DNA from: Psococerastis gibbosa
Taxonomy: Eukaryota > Arthropoda > Insecta > Psocodea > Psocidae
NCBI GenBank assembly: GCA_963971405.1
Contig: OZ020484.1
Coordinates: 8,742,001-8,806,000, forward strand
Length of the DNA stretch: 64,000 bases
Direction of reading: 5' to 3'
The notes beneath the pieces are model-generated. The model was not told where the DNA came from. It saw nothing but the letters and a program-made list of their open reading frames with translations, and ran no database searches. The position numbers were made by a program, and so were the translations under genes. Within the stretch, counting starts at the first letter, position 1; every line of letters begins with the position of its first letter. Shown here one piece after another: positions 1 to 15,400 of this stretch.

Positions 1-182
1 CTTTCCTTACAAAAATATATTGCCTAACAATACAAATCAACATTTTATTACTATTGTACATCAAAATGTGTGGAAATTGCTTAGCGCTCAATAATAACCA
101 CAAAGCATGGTAATGTATACCCTAAATAGTCCTGAAAAAATGCAAATAAAATTGAAGAATATAGGTGTAGTACAATACCTAC

Positions 183-455
183 CCTAACGTCCTGAATGAC
201 GCCCTTGAAGGGGGCGAAAGCGTCATTCGTAGCAACTGTCTCTGTTTTAAAAGAAGCTTCTATCTGACGAGCCACTCGGCGAGAAATCGGGTCAATCGTT
301 GTTTCTCCTTGGTGCTGTGGAGGCTGAGGTGGAGCCAGTGGATATCCCCCCAGATAAAGAGCGTTGGCAATCAATGGCTCTTGTGCACCAATTGTTTTAC
401 GGAAATTCTCAGTTCCATTAATTCTTACTGCCACAAGGGTACCATTCCTTACCAC
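183..455 (-). CDS. crb: crb exon c21: LamG domain, second part (last visible exon)
   Basis: [20 protein letters not shown] and [10 protein letters not shown], then a linker and FKGVIQDVR, the closing strand. The donor gtaggt is at 177-182; positions 1-176 are intron. The rest of the gene is outside the window. Confidence 0.94.
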
Positions 456-3400
456 CTGAGAAGAAAATCAATTCAAAATGAAGCTGTTCAATTAACGCAA
501 AAATAACCCAAATTAGAGGATATAGAAAAAAAGCTGGACTTGCTGGGATTCGAACCCAAGAACACGCCTATCCGGGGCGTCGGACCCCAAGCCCGGCAAG
601 TGCAGTGTTCACTAAACCCTCTACTTATATGCTCTTATTGACAAGATTCGTATAGACATGTTAACACAGCTACACAACTATCTAACCGACGCCCGGATAG
701 GCGTAGATCGTAGGTTCGAATACTGTCATGTCCAGTTTTTTCTATAACTCCTAATTTCGGTTATAAATAACGAGGAGGTCAGTTTAAAGTCAGTTTAAAG
801 TCAGTGCCATATACCATATAATACATCAATATAGTATATTCAAGAATCCTCAATGTTAGTAAAGTCGATATTGGAGTCCACCTATTTTGGGCAACCAGTC
901 TTGGGAGTTCTATTGAAAGTAAATAATCGGGAATTTGGACTATTATCTAGACGCTCTGGATGACAAATAATTTTGCAATACTTTCAGTCGTCATATACAA
1001 TACTGTTATCCGCACCTGAATCAGATGGCTGTAGCCGTTGTTAAGTTTTGTTCCGCCAACACTGTAGCCCTCCTGAGTACCACCAAACTGAATTCGGACA
1101 CGCAGCTCCCCGTTTTCTAGTTCCGCAATAATGAACGTCTCCTTGTTAAAACGAAGAGTACCAGGTTGAGAGCCCAAGTAGAAGATAAATCCCTTTTCTT
1201 GTCGCGTCCGGATAAACATTGAAATGTCAACAATGTACCGTACAGAGGCCACCGCGGGCTCATTCACGTGAACGGTAACTAATGACCCTGATGTTGCGTT
1301 CTCATGGCCGAATGTCGCTGCTGTATAATCTGCGCAAACAGAGACAGCCAATCAATTTATTGGGAAAAGAAAGAAAAACCCGGAATATCCACTAGAACTA
1401 AAGAGAGATAAAATAAAACCAGCCGTTAAATTAGCAGAAATGCTCCTCCACATTTCGATGCATGACATGTGACCTTCACTAACACCAATGACCCAAGTTT
1501 TTAAACTCCTTCCTCGGGACTACACAGCCGTTTTTATTTTCTTTTTTTTACAATACAAATCAAATTCAATAATTGTGGCCAAGCTGTGTTAGAAAGATCA
1601 AGTATCAAAATGATGCTCAGAAAAATGTGTTCTGATTCTCCTGATATTTTTGACAGCATTACATGGGATATTGTTTATGTTTACACATAATATGTATAAT
1701 TATGTATATCATGAGACATTTCCTCTCCAATCATCTATTAACAGTAAGCCTAATACATGTTTTCTATGCTAGAAATGCATTAAAGCTAGCGTAGGAACTT
1801 ACTATACTGGCAAGTATGTCCAAGGAAAGGTCGAACACAAGTGCAGCTAAATGTTCTCCACAGGTCAGTACACTGCCCTCCGCTGCGACAGAGATTCGGA
1901 TTGCACTGTTCTTCGCGTTTACATTTCTCTTCAATATCTACTAAGGTAATGTTCAATAACCCGGCATCTTGTGGTATTATCTAAAAAAAAAAAAAAAAAA
2001 AAAAAATGGGTAAATGATAAAAATAACTATATAGCAGTAGAATAATATCAGTGAAAAAGCAGTTATAACCCGATGAGAACGTCAATTGAAAATTGCATCA
2101 ATGAAATTAATAGTCTAGGAGAAGCAATGCATGTGCAGGGTTGGTACCTAGTTGGAAAAGGAAGGAGACGGTAGTAGTGTTTGTATTTCGAACACTCGAG
2201 CGGATATGTTTAACAGCTATTGGTTGCAGCAATAACAGAGGCAAATGACAGGATGCTAGGTAAGCCCTATTATAAGTAAAAAAATAATTCTAGCCAACAA
2301 AAAATACTTATTAATTTATCTATGTTTTTGGGTGGTGGCTGTATTATTTTCAGTCTCGAATCTAATCTTTTGAATCTACAATATTAATACTAATTCATTT
2401 TTTCTGTATAACTATTCATCGGTACGTAGAAGTAGGTGTCATTAGAGTGCAGAATACGATTTCTATGTTATTACCAGCATATAACAGCAGCTCCAGCAGG
2501 TGATATATATATATATATTTTTATAACCTTTGGGGCCTACGGGTTGTATGTTTATGTGTAGTGCAATACTGAGCAGGTGATACATTAAAATGACAGTTTA
2601 AAATAGTTACCCATTCCCCATTGATGACTACATCTTCCATGCAGCCTGTGAACGCAGGGCTGTTTGCCAAACGAACTAAACTGGACACCGTTCCACCCAA
2701 ATACGTGGTTAAAAAGCTCGTGTGCGACGTATTCGCTTCTGTCAAAGTGATTGGGTAAATGGTCTGTTCATCGTTTGCTCCCAGCACTAAATGTGACGAA
2801 TTAATGGCCACGAATACCTGAAATTTGTTTAAAGACAATAACTGGCGGACGTAAGAGCAGAAATTACAGTACAATATACGATGTACATGTTTTTAACGCC
2901 ATTTGGCTAGGACAATAACAGGTCGGGGTACAACACAAGCTTAGGCAGCCGCCTAAATCTTGAAGACTGCATCCAAGTCCTTTACCAGGCGTAGCAGAAC
3001 CGATGTAACCCCTAATTCAAAGGTCACCACCATAATATCCCTTACTTCCGTAAAAACAAATGGCAAATGTGAGGCCATACCACGCGGCTGGATCCATACG
3101 TAAGCTACACTGGTCACGAGAGTCCAAAATTGTCATTCGCTGTAGACGAAACTTCATCCTGGCGTGGCTAGATTAAAAGTGAGACTAGAACGCCGCCACA
3201 CCTTTGTGATAATTGCAGATACTCAAATCAGCCTCACCATGCCACTCCGGCAAGGATGTTTTTTTTTTCATATAAAATAAATCTTAATGAAACTTACTCG
3301 CTGCCACTTGCTGTCATTCAGAGCAGAACCGGCCGAAACACCTTCAATGCGGTTGAGAAGACTGGAGCGTAGGTTGAGACGACCATTAGTTAACTCCAAC

Positions 3401-6400
3401 ATGTAATACGTTAAGCCTTCTCCGATAGCCAGCAACCCACTAGGCAGAGTTGTTTTCATTTTGAACGATATATCATATCCTTCCTCACGACTTTTTCTGA
3501 TCAACACATGGGATGAACCTCTTAGAGATATAGTTGTCACCTAAAGACAAACAACACGAAGTGACAACATAAACAAGAGAGTACAGTAAATACCATCAGT
3601 TTGTGGTGACTTTCTCACCAAAAGGAGTAAAAATAAAGCCGTATGAAAAACTGCTAGCTTATGTTGCTACTGTTGATAAATAAGTTAACATCTTCCGCCT
3701 TGTTTGCCAAATGTTAATTAAAGGGAACACAGTTCAAACAAGGCAACCATATCTAATAAAGACTTGAATTTGCGGCACAAATGAGGAGGTAAAAAACAAA
3801 AGTGTACATGTCCATGAAATCCCTGGGGCCACCAGTGGAGTGGAAAACGTTAATTATTTGAGTGACATCAAATATATTTTTTTGTAGAGTTTTTTCCGGC
3901 GCTTTGGCGGGGATTCCACCAGCGTCAATAGTGATATTAAATGTTTTTGACGTGGTAGCAGACAGTTTTAGACTGTCTAAAACTGTCTGCTACCACGTCA
4001 AAAACATTTAATATCACTATTGACGTTGGTGGAATCCCGCCTTTCTAGAGCCATCATTACCCTGTTCGACAGTCCCTAAATTATTAATCAATCTAATCTC
4101 TAAAAACAGTTTAAAATCAGAATTAAATGACACCGCATGATTCTTCTAAAATGTAATCATTGAAACATGGCGGCATCACGGGGTGCGTTGCGAGCAATCT
4201 CATTGGCTGCCATGGACATGTGCACCTTTGATCAGGATCAGGCGGTAGACAAGCGCTACTTTGTTTTGGAATCGTCAACTTAGCACTGCCGTAACATGTG
4301 TCACAATGCGTGGTTTTTATTATCGCTGCGTATGTAGTTCATCGTTAAGGCGCCTATTCCACCGACCGGCTAGGGCTATTTACAAAAACAGTGACGTGGT
4401 AGCAGACATTCAAGACTTAGGCGGGGTTTCCACCGACCTCGCATTGCAGAATTGACGGAAATGTTTATTTTCCTCTATGCCATAGTTAAAATTGATCAAT
4501 GATCATACAGTAAAATCACAAACAAACAAACTAAAATTAAAAAAAGGCGTCATGGGATATGTTGAGTACAAACATTTTAATAGATTTCTATAAAAAGAAA
4601 AATTATAATTTCCGTCAATGTCATTTGCATTCTGCAATACGAGGTCGGTGGAAACCTCACCTAAGTCTTGAATGTCTGCTACCACGTCACCGTTTTTGTA
4701 AATAGCCCTAGCCCTAGGTGGAATGGGCGCCTAACTATTACGATCACCAATTATCTACAAAAAAAAATTTGTGGGCATGTGCACTTTTGCTTGTTACCTC
4801 CACAATATTTCAGTAAAAATAAATACACTATTTACCTTGTCACATATCTTGCCACGAAAACCACTAGCACAGCTGCAATTAAACTTGTGTTCAGTTTCGT
4901 TCTCCAGATAGGGATTACAGCGCCCGTTGTTTTGGCATTTATTTTCATCACATCCTTGAAGTGGAACTGAACAGTTTTTGCCACCAAACCCCTTTTCACA
5001 AAAACAAAAGTAATCGTTTCTTCGGTCTTCACAGGAACCCCTCACGCAAGGTCTGAAAAATTAAAATTATATTTTAGAGCAGTATTGATGTTTTTTTACA
5101 TCAACAGTACTGACTTGTACGTGCGATTGTAAACGTGAATGAAAAGTGAATATTGCGTACATATTATACAATTTGGATTTATTTCACTAACAACAGTACA
5201 TACATTATTATAAAAATGGAACAAATTACATATTGTAACATTAAAAAAGTTATTCTTCAATATTTTCGATCGGTACAAGCTTATTGCATACTGTTATTTT
5301 CATATTAAGGGAATGAAGAGAAAACGTTGTGTTGGCTATGGGTACAATACAGTACAATATTTTCGCATTAAGGCAGTTTGCACAAATCTGCAATGACAGG
5401 CAAGTTCTCATGATGATCTACCACGGTACTGTTCGACCAATAATATCCTATGGTCTAGTCGCCTGGGGAGGTACGGCCAAATCAAATATGGATAAAATAT
5501 TGGTCATGCAGAAGCGTGCTGTTAGAATTATAGCCGGACTTAAATGGAGGGAGTCATATAGGCAAGCCTTTAAATGCCTCGAAATTCTTACTGCTCCCTC
5601 CATGTATATAGAAGCGGCCACAATGCACTGCCTCGCACAAGCCGACTTTACAAGAGTGGGAGAAATATCGGGCCGTGAAACCCGGCGGGCCGATATCGAC
5701 TTCCACATTCCCCGAACCCGAAGACATGGCACCGACAATTTTATTCTAATAAAGGGAAGGTTCCTGTTCAACCAGTTACCGGACCACATTAAGAGACTGC
5801 GTTCGGAGGCTAGGGAGTTCAGGCGAATATTACACACTTACCTGGTGGAGGGTGTGTTCCATTCGCTTGATGAGTTTCTGGGGAATGCGTAAAATAATTT
5901 TGGCCGATTGTTTCTTACAATGGACTAATTTTATTTAGTTTTGTAAATTTTTATTTTTATATTTTATTGTTGTTAGTTATTTAGGTTAAATGTTAGATTT
6001 TAAGTGTTTTTAGTTTAGATATAATTGTTTTGTATTGCATTGCACTGTGGGTTTCAATATAATTATTCATTCACAACATATATTTTGTTTTACTCCATTA
6101 TTGAAATACAGACCTGAATCTAGATTTCAGGCGTATACCAATGTAAATGATGTCGGATTTACTCCAATAAGAAGTTTTCAAATGGAACTTACTTAAAGCG
6201 TTCGCACTCGTTGATTTCAATCTCGCAGTGAGCCCCCTCGTAGCCTCCTGGGCAATCACAACTGTAGCCGTTGATTTTGTCATTACAAGTTCCCAAATTT
6301 TTGCATGGACTGCTCGCACATTCATCCAAATCCTTCTCGCAGTTTAGCCCAACGATGCCAGGAACACAGACGCACTCATAGCTGAAAACATCAAGTTATG

Positions 6401-9400
6401 TAAGGATTTGTCAATTTTCGTCAGGGTTCACACAATTTAATAGAAAGAAGAATAGTTGAGTCTCTGTTTTCAATATGAATTTTTTTGCTCTGAAGGTGGG
6501 AGAAAATATGTTTCATTTACCATAGAAATATGTTAACTGGAACGGTGCCAGAATATCCCTTACGGGGCACCTGTTAACCATAAGCCAACTATCAGAGGTA
6601 TTAAGTACCAATGTAAAAAATATCGAAGTCTTAAACATTGCAGCATAGCAGAACGGATACCTGGACCCGGCCAAAACTCTGTACTTAGCTTGTGCAGGCT
6701 ATTCACCAAGCGAAATTGCGTACTTATCTTATGCAGGCTACACTAGCAGCCATATTGATAACGGCCCCAGGATGCCATTTACTCTTAGTATGTAAACAAA
6801 CAAGCTTCAGCATGACTAAGGTACTATATACCCGGGTATTGTATCCTATAATTCCTATATGGTAAGTATTGTAAGAAAGTAAAAGATTGAAAAGAATGAA
6901 AACACGTTTTAGTATTTTTTATTAAACACTTCCCTAATGAGTAGAACGTTTCTTAAAATAATAATAAATAAACTACGATACATTTCTAAAAATAAATAGG
7001 AAAACACCCAATGCTTTGCTTATACACCAGACTTAAAATGGATACAAAATGGCGGTTGACAATACCTGTCTAATATAGAGCCCCAAGCATGACTATTCCC
7101 CATATTACACACTCGAATATTGGAACAAAATTCGATCCAATAAAAATTCGAAAGTATAATACCTAAACTCAGATTCAAATCTTGTACTTCAACATAAAAA
7201 TTCGAAATATTTCCTCAATCGAATAACTATTGGAGTGCGTAATCAGGGCTATTAAGGGAAAATCGGAGTACTCCTACTACGAGATTTTTGTACAAAAAGC
7301 AATTTACACAGGAAATATCGAACGTAGAGCTGTCAAAAATAAACGAAATTAACAGAAATGCTCTACATTTCGATATATGACATACTGTATATGACCTTAA
7401 TTATCACCAATTCCATCACCATTCACCAGCCCTTGAACTCCTCCCTCGGGACTATCACATCAAAATATGGCGGCTATTCCACAGGCAAATTTGCTTCACT
7501 AAAATTCACTTGTGTTTTGAGATTTTTTGTTTGTTTTATTTACGGAGACTATTATGTAGATACTTAAGTTATCTATTATAAATTAAGTCATATTATTAAT
7601 GATGTCTGCTACCATATTATAATTTAATTTATAATAGATAAGTTAAGTATCTACATAATAGTCTCCGTAAATAAAACAAACAAAAATCTCAAAACACAAG
7701 TGAATTTTAGTGAAGCAAATTTGCCGGTGGAATAGCCGCCTAAGCGTGAATACGTGATAGCAATAATTGTGGCCAATCTGTGTTAGAAGGAAGTACATAT
7801 CGATACCCTAATTAGCAAACCGCTCAACACCAAAAAAAAAAATCGAAAACGAGCTGTTGGCATCGTCCTATCCGGGAAAAAATCCTCTACTTAATGGCAA
7901 AAGTCTTAAATCACGAAAAAAAAACAGCTTCTATCGTTGAAATAGAAGAGAACCTAACTCCAAGGTTTTTGATTGGGCGCAGAAACAGCAATAACTCCAG
8001 CAGTAAACAAAGAAAATAGCTTACCAACATGGCAGGTAAGATAGTTTACTTATTGTTTGTATAATTTAAGACCTTAATTAGCATGATTGGAGCTAAAAAA
8101 CAGTACGTCGTTTTTGTCTCTCCTAAAAATTCACCATTTTGGAGTTAAGCGGTTTGCTAATTTGCTATCGATATCATACATCAAATTGCTCAGAAAAATT
8201 TCTTCTGTTTGTCTTGCTATTTTTAACAACTCTACGATTATTATTTTTACACTTATATGGCTTTTCCCCCTCCGATTATCTCTAAATAATGACCACGAGA
8301 GCATTATTCAGTTTACCCGCTTGCATTGCTGATGTTGAACTCTCCGGTGAAGAATTTCGGAATAATACTGCCGTTGTCGTAGTTAGGACTGTACAATTCT
8401 TTATTGGAATGCTCAAAACATGATCCGCCATTCAAGCAAGGGTTTTTCTCACATTCATTTATATCAACCTCGCAACTGCTTCCTAAAATTAAAATTAAAT
8501 TAATAGTGTTTACATGGCATTAATTGTGTTTTTATTTCTTACTAGCAGATTGTTGAAACTTCCAACATCGATTGTCAGGATACGTCAATAAAAGTGGTGA
8601 ACATAAACAAATCTAGAGTCCCTGTCGTTGAACTTCCAGAAAAAACAAGTATGGTCACGGCTAGCTGGATCCACAGCACATGCAATGAAGCAGCAAAAAA
8701 TTGTTTCCTAATCTAGGCCGGTGGTTCTCGCCAAAAGCGCAATACAGTCAAAATCAAGCTATTAAGTTGAACAAGGACCCAAGGTCAATTGTGCAGAACT
8801 TACTGCGCCTGTATTCTGCAATCAGCCCTGCCTATTATATTATTCATTTATTTTAAATTTCCCTCTATTTTCCTGGAAACGTTTCCTTTGTCATTTACCC
8901 CTGCGTTTGCTTGCTATCGGCTATACTTAGCTTATGGCGCCATCTATTGTATTTTATACAAAACTCCCTGACCCAATAGATTACAGACACTCACCTGTAT
9001 ACCCGGGGAAACAGTCACATCGGAAGGCTTTGATTAAATCTACACAAGTTGCTTCATTTATACACGGATTGCTCGAACAGTCGTCAATGTTGTTTTCACA
9101 TAGAAGCCCCTGAAACCCGGTGTCTGAACAATCACACTCGTAGCTGTTGATACCATCCTTGCAAATACCGTAGTTAAAACAGGGCTGTGGCTGTAAAAAA
9201 ATTTAAAGAAGGACATGTTAACTTAGCACAACAGCTCTTAAATTCAAAGAGTCTAAACAACGAACACTTGAAAATGATTCTGAAGGTGAATGGAGACTGT
9301 TTGCTTATCTTGGGATTTACCCGCAGAGCGCTGGAGATATACAAAGAATATGGGCATCATTGTCTCGCCGCTGTTGCCTCGGGCCGCCATTGCGTGTTGT

Positions 9401-12400
9401 TGATTACTTTTGATATATTTTTATCGTGTATATCTTTTTTGTCGTAAATAAATAATAAATCTGGACTTTTTGTTGTTCTATTACTAAGCCAACCTAGCGG
9501 AGTTAAGGGCTATAAAGCCCTCTCTTACACTCAACTAGGATGACCCGGGACCGCCTGCTTGACATGCCCTCCAAAGCATGGCCAGAAAATGTAGCCAGTG
9601 GGGAACTCGAACCAACAACCTTTCGGGTGAAAGTCGGAGTCCCAAAATTACGATTTAAGAGATGGCTAGAAGTATACTACTTACGTCACAGTCGTCGATG
9701 TTAGTTTCGCATAGCACTCCTGTGAGGCCGGGTGGACAACTGCAGGTGAACCCTGCCACGTGGTCATGGCAGGTTCCCCCGTGCATGCACGGACTCGACT
9801 GACACTCATCAATATCTACGCCACAATCCACACCCGTATAGCCCGGCAGACAATTACATTGAAACCGATTTAATTTATTTTCGCATGTTGCATTGTTCTT
9901 ACATGGTTGTGACAAGCATTCATCAATATCTATGTCACATTGATTGCCAGCGTAGCCAGGGGTACAGAAACACTGGTAGCCAGCTGAAAATGATAAAATG
10001 CAATATTATGAGATGTGACACCATGGGCCTTATAGCTCTGAGGACGTATTATACAATACGAAAGATAAAGTACTGAAATTGTAATGAAATGATAGAAACT
10101 TGACATAATATTGTTCTATTGGAGTTATTCCCGTGTACGCCATGTACCCCTAATAAACACTCATGGAAGGTATACATAACAAATTAGGCAAAGGAGAATT
10201 CGAAGGAAGCCGCTACTTTCAAATTATAGCTTAATTGAAAAATTGTATATTATAGCCTTCTTCATTAATACATTTTCATATTGACAGAACCGCAAAAACA
10301 TAAAATTACTTACGTTGTAAATTTAAACAAATGCCATAGTTGCAAATTTTTGAATCGACGTTACACTCATTGATATCCGTCTCACAATGTTTGCCTTCCA
10401 TTCCCTGAGGACAGTGGCATTCGTAGCCGTCTCCTAGTAACACGCACGTTCCATTGTTACAGTTGGCCTTGGCACAAGCATTCGGCAGAGATTTCGTAGT
10501 TTTCTGCTGGCAGTCCACGCCTTCCAAACATGGCAAAGTTTCCTCGCATAAAACTCCATGGAATCCTGCGAATGAAACCAAAAATTTTGGAAACTACTAT
10601 ATAAAACGATACCAACAGATTTAGTGTTGACTAAGCCAATGTTAACGAGTCATATCACCCACCAGGAGGACAATCACATCGGAACTCAGAGGGACCGGTT
10701 ACGACACACGTGCCCATATTATGACAAGGCTTGGCAGTACACGAATTCATATCCAAAGCTCTTTCACAGCGTTCACCAATCCGGTGATCGGGACACTTGC
10801 AAGTGAACCCATTGGTCAGCTGGATACAAGACCCTCCGTGTTGGCAAGGGCTGCTCAGACAGTCGTTCAGCAAGGCGCATGTTTTTCCTGGAATTAAAAA
10901 ATATATATTAATAATATCTGCACTCACTGAAAAGCCATACTTGTGGTAGTGCTCAAATCAGCTATCTTCGAAGCTATCGTGCTGGATTCTACTCCACTGT
11001 AGTTGAGAGCAATAGAGGGAAAATCTGGCAAATTTGATGAGAAAAGGACTCGAACGAACGTTACGGCCGTAGAAAATATACAAGTCTGCGGGGAATTTTA
11101 CGCATGTGTATGTATATCATGGCTTATAGCTACGAAGATGCTATTTTTTTAAGAGCGGTGTTTGCCAAATATAACAGTAGTTCTTCAAATTAAAAATGGT
11201 CAAAATTGCACATACCAGAAAAACCAGGAGGACAGTAGCAAAGAGTTTGCTCTCCAGAGGTCAGGCACGTACCCCCATTCTGACAAGCGCTAGTAGTGCA
11301 GAGAGCCCATGATTTCCCTTCAGTGCAGTTGTATGATTGACCTGAAAATATGGCTATTTCAACATTTAATAGTTCATAAATTTCTGTCCTTGCAGCGTTT
11401 ACTCCAGCAATCTAAACGGCCTCGTAGTGATAAAAGCATGCATTTTATTTGGATAGCTTCTAAATCCAATACTACTGATTGTCTATGGAAGATAACAATT
11501 TTGAATACCTTGTTCCAAGAAGACATCTCAAAGAATGCGCAAATAAGGAAAAGAACTTTTTACTACAATGGACCTCAAGGTTCTTTGACGATATCAGCCA
11601 ACTCGCTCATGGGAAGAAATAATAATATAGGATTACTCCAAGCTTCACACTACTGGGTTTAGAGAATGACAAGAGGCCAACGCTCTCGTTTCGTCTCGCA
11701 AGGCAACCCTGAATCTGAAAAGTGACCAGCTAAGCCAGAACCCCAGAGTAGACCATGGCAACTTCATAACAAGTTCATAAAATTATGAAATGTTTTACCT
11801 TGAAAGCCATTTTTACAAACGCAGGCCAATGACCCCGTTGAGTCGTTGACACATTCAAATTCGGGCGGGCAGGGAGACGGCGAAGAACAGCCAGCTGTAA
11901 CCATGAAGCCGACCTGTGTGGGAATCTCGCAGTTTATGCCTTTGAAGCCGGATCGACAAGTACATTCGTAGCTACCCACTTTGTCAGCACATTTTCCGCC
12001 ATTTAAGCAAGGGTTGCTGTTGCATTCTATTAAATTCTGAAATAGCACAATTCAAGCACTTTATTTTTAAAAAAAAATATACTATATATATATAAACACC
12101 TGATTCGCAAAGTTAACTTCACTAATATCAACATAAAGTGTTGACAGTAATGAATTAGGAATCATTCAACGAATTCAACATGGATGTATCTTAATCGAGA
12201 ATTGGGATTAAAATTGAACAGTTCATTTAATTTCTCTGTCATAAGGATGTAAATTAATTACAAGAAGTCATTATAATTATTAATTACAAAAAGTAACTTA
12301 CAAGCTCACAATTTTGGCCAGCGAACCCAGATGAACATTGACAAGTGTAACCTCCGTAATTGTCAAAGCAAATTCCCTGATTCAGGCAGGGGTTGTTGGG

Positions 12401-15400
12401 TACACACTCATTTACGTTGACATCGCAGTGCTCCCCTTTATATCTAAAACAAAGACAATTCAATTTCAAATTTCCGCCAATTCGCTGATAAGGCGCTTAT
12501 TCCACCGACCGGCTAGGGCTAAATACAAATACGGTGACGTGGTAACAGACATTCAAGACTTAGGCGGGGACTCCACCGACCTCGCATTGCAGAATGCAAA
12601 TGAAATTGACGGAAATGTTTGTTTTCCTCTATGCCATAGTTAAAATTGATCAATAATCACAGAGTAAAATCACAAACAAACTAAAATTAAAAAATGGCGT
12701 CATGCGATATGTTAATTACAAACATTTTAATAGATTTCTATAAAAAGAAAAACAAACATTTCCGTCAATGACATTTGCAATGCAATGCGAGGTCGGTGGA
12801 AACCCCGCCTAAGTCTTGAATGTCTGCTACCACGTCACCGTTTTTGTATTTAGCCCTAGCCGGTCATTGGAATATGCGCCTAATCACGCAGGTACTGCCA
12901 AAGGCACAAAAAAAACTGCGGGAGTTGCATTTAAAAGGGATTTGGCTCGTAAGTAAGGTCAAGTTCAGGTTTCCAGGTTGCAAATTAGCATAAAATATTT
13001 AAATTTGAATCTTAACTGTGAGTCTATTATGAAGAAAATCCGTGCATCCGGTTAAGAGTTGAGAATGCATATATCCAACGTATTGTACATGCATATTGTA
13101 TATTACGTGCAAACATACGGAGTGATATCGGTTTTTACAAAGCAGGATAGGCTTTGACAAAGATACGCTGATTCCGTTTGAAAAGAGTCATGGTATTAAT
13201 TATGCACTAACTTACCCCGAACGACCACAAGCGCATGTATACGAGTTATCTCCGTCCAAGCAGGTGCCTCCATTACGGCAAGGGTTCGATAGGCATTCAT
13301 TGACATTGACTTCGCATAGGGGCCCACGGAATCCGGGGAGGCATGAGCACACTGGACGATCGGGAGAAAGAGGCGAAACTCTGCACGTTCCGTTGTTATG
13401 ACAAGGATTCAACTCGCACGCCTAGAAAACAGACAATGAAGTGACTTTCGTCCTAAATAAGACAATTGGTTAGAGTACAACTGGAGTCTCAGAAGAAATC
13501 AATTTATTCTGGTTTCTTTTCCGGCTTTTATTCCTGTTGAGGTTCATCAACTCAGTTCATTTACGACATTGCAATAATTGTTCGAACCCACGAACCACGA
13601 TCTACACCTTGCCGGGTCTTTACGCAATAAAGTAGCGCGCAGACCTGTTGGGTTAGACAGTTGTGTAGCTGTGCTAACCTGTATAACTATGCCAATCTTG
13701 TCAACAAGCATGATATAGGTAGAGGATGAAGTGAACTCAGTTCGTGGCGGGCTCGTCGTGTAACTGGCAAGGCATAGACCGTGGGTTCACATTCCGCCAA
13801 GCCCAGATTTTTATTGATTCTCTAATTTCGGTTAACGAGAAAGGCAATGGTACCTAGACGCGAGAGGCGATAGTACCTGGACGCCGAGCACGTAGGCACC
13901 TTGGAGAGGAAAATTGTAAGCGACCTGCAAGAAACCGGGCTCACAAGGGAGGACGCGCAAGACCGAACCGTCTGGAAACGCTCTGCCACCGACCCTCCAT
14001 GAGGAAATGGTGCGGAAAAAGTAAGTAGAAATGTTGCCTCTTTAACCTATGTCAATGTAATAAATTGATGGTAATTGGTATTGCTTCCGAAAGCATTTTC
14101 GGCCGCTATCAAACTGGTATTCGCTCTCGATGTCAACCAACACCGGTAACAATGAAAAAGGACAAGCTCACCATTCACACGATGCAACAGGCGTAACTGT
14201 GACTAGCCTAAGTACGGATACGAGCCCATAATCATCATAGTAATTATGGTCAATTTGAAACTTTAGCAATTCACGGTCAATACAGGCTACAACGCACGAT
14301 ATGAACAACTATCAATACTATACCAAAAGCACTCAATGAGTATCTTTGCTAATGTCGACGGAATTGAAAAAATGAGGGAAATGTCATGTACCTGCGCGTT
14401 CGTAGGTATCTCACAGTGTGGGCCTGCATGCGTTGCATCACAAATGCAGTGGTAATTACCAGCAGCATCTTCCTTGCATTGCCCATTGTTTTTACACGGC
14501 ATTCGATCGCACACAGGACCTGAAACAGTTAAAAATATACTACCAAAAGAACCAGCAGCTATACCACAGAACATTCTTCGACACCCAAAAACTTACCTAT
14601 AGAAATAAAACAAAAGAAATGTGGCAAAATGCCATCCTCTGATAGGGGGGGGGGGGGGGGGTCAATTCCCAAAAATAACGCCCATCATTGACTTAATCAC
14701 TTTTATTTTATTTCATTCATTTTACGACGAAATAGCAGTTGGCTTTGTTGATCATTTGAATTATTGTATAGTGAAGTATACTTTAAAATTAACAGCTTTT
14801 ATTGGACAATTTTAGCCTATCATCTGGGTGTAGATTATCAACTAAAGTTGCTGTAAATTCAAAAATTATTTATGGCGGGAAAGAATGCACTACCCAAGCC
14901 AACCAATCAACAATCAGAGCGAGGATTCTACATAAGTTAATCATCTGTGCTATAATTGGGAATTTACCCTCCAATCAAAGCGTGTAATTCAATAGGAAAG
15001 TTGGCCATAGAAAGCAATAAGCATTCATACAAATTGTTTTAGTGTTCTACAAGGCCTAGCTGATACTGACAAATTGTCAATTGACTGCGCTCATATTTCA
15101 TGCCAAAGATGCCATTATGAAGATGTGAACAATAGTGAAAGTATAACAAGTGCAACATTACAGTAATTGACGGCGTCAGATAACTGCACATCAATTACCA
15201 GGACCACGCGCCGCATCGCTTTGCGCTTCACGCCCACCCATAAACAGCTCAATCATTTTCTGCATATCAACTTCACTTATCTCCTGCATTGAATGCACTT
15301 GAATAACTGGCAAAATCAACGTTTTCTTGTCTCGAAAGTGAAATTGTGCTACCATATCAGACAGAGCTTATGTTCCCAAAAAAAATAAACCTAGACATTT

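Noticed and set aside
531..620. Genuine tRNA gene
   Set aside because: Has a B-box and some acceptor-like pairing, but the D and anticodon arms do not fold well and a related inverse copy exists, so it is a repeat.
5448..5837. 129-codon minus-strand open frame
   Set aside because: Shadow of the LINE RT fragment on the plus strand (5,329-5,892).
9187..9447. Plus-strand open frame of 86 codons
   Set aside because: Covers the crb c13 acceptor and adjacent intron, begins without ATG in a good context, no recognisable motif.
11309..11662. Plus-strand open frame of 117 codons
   Set aside because: Overlaps crb exon c9 antisense and the following intron; no motif. Could be a transposon remnant but there is no support.
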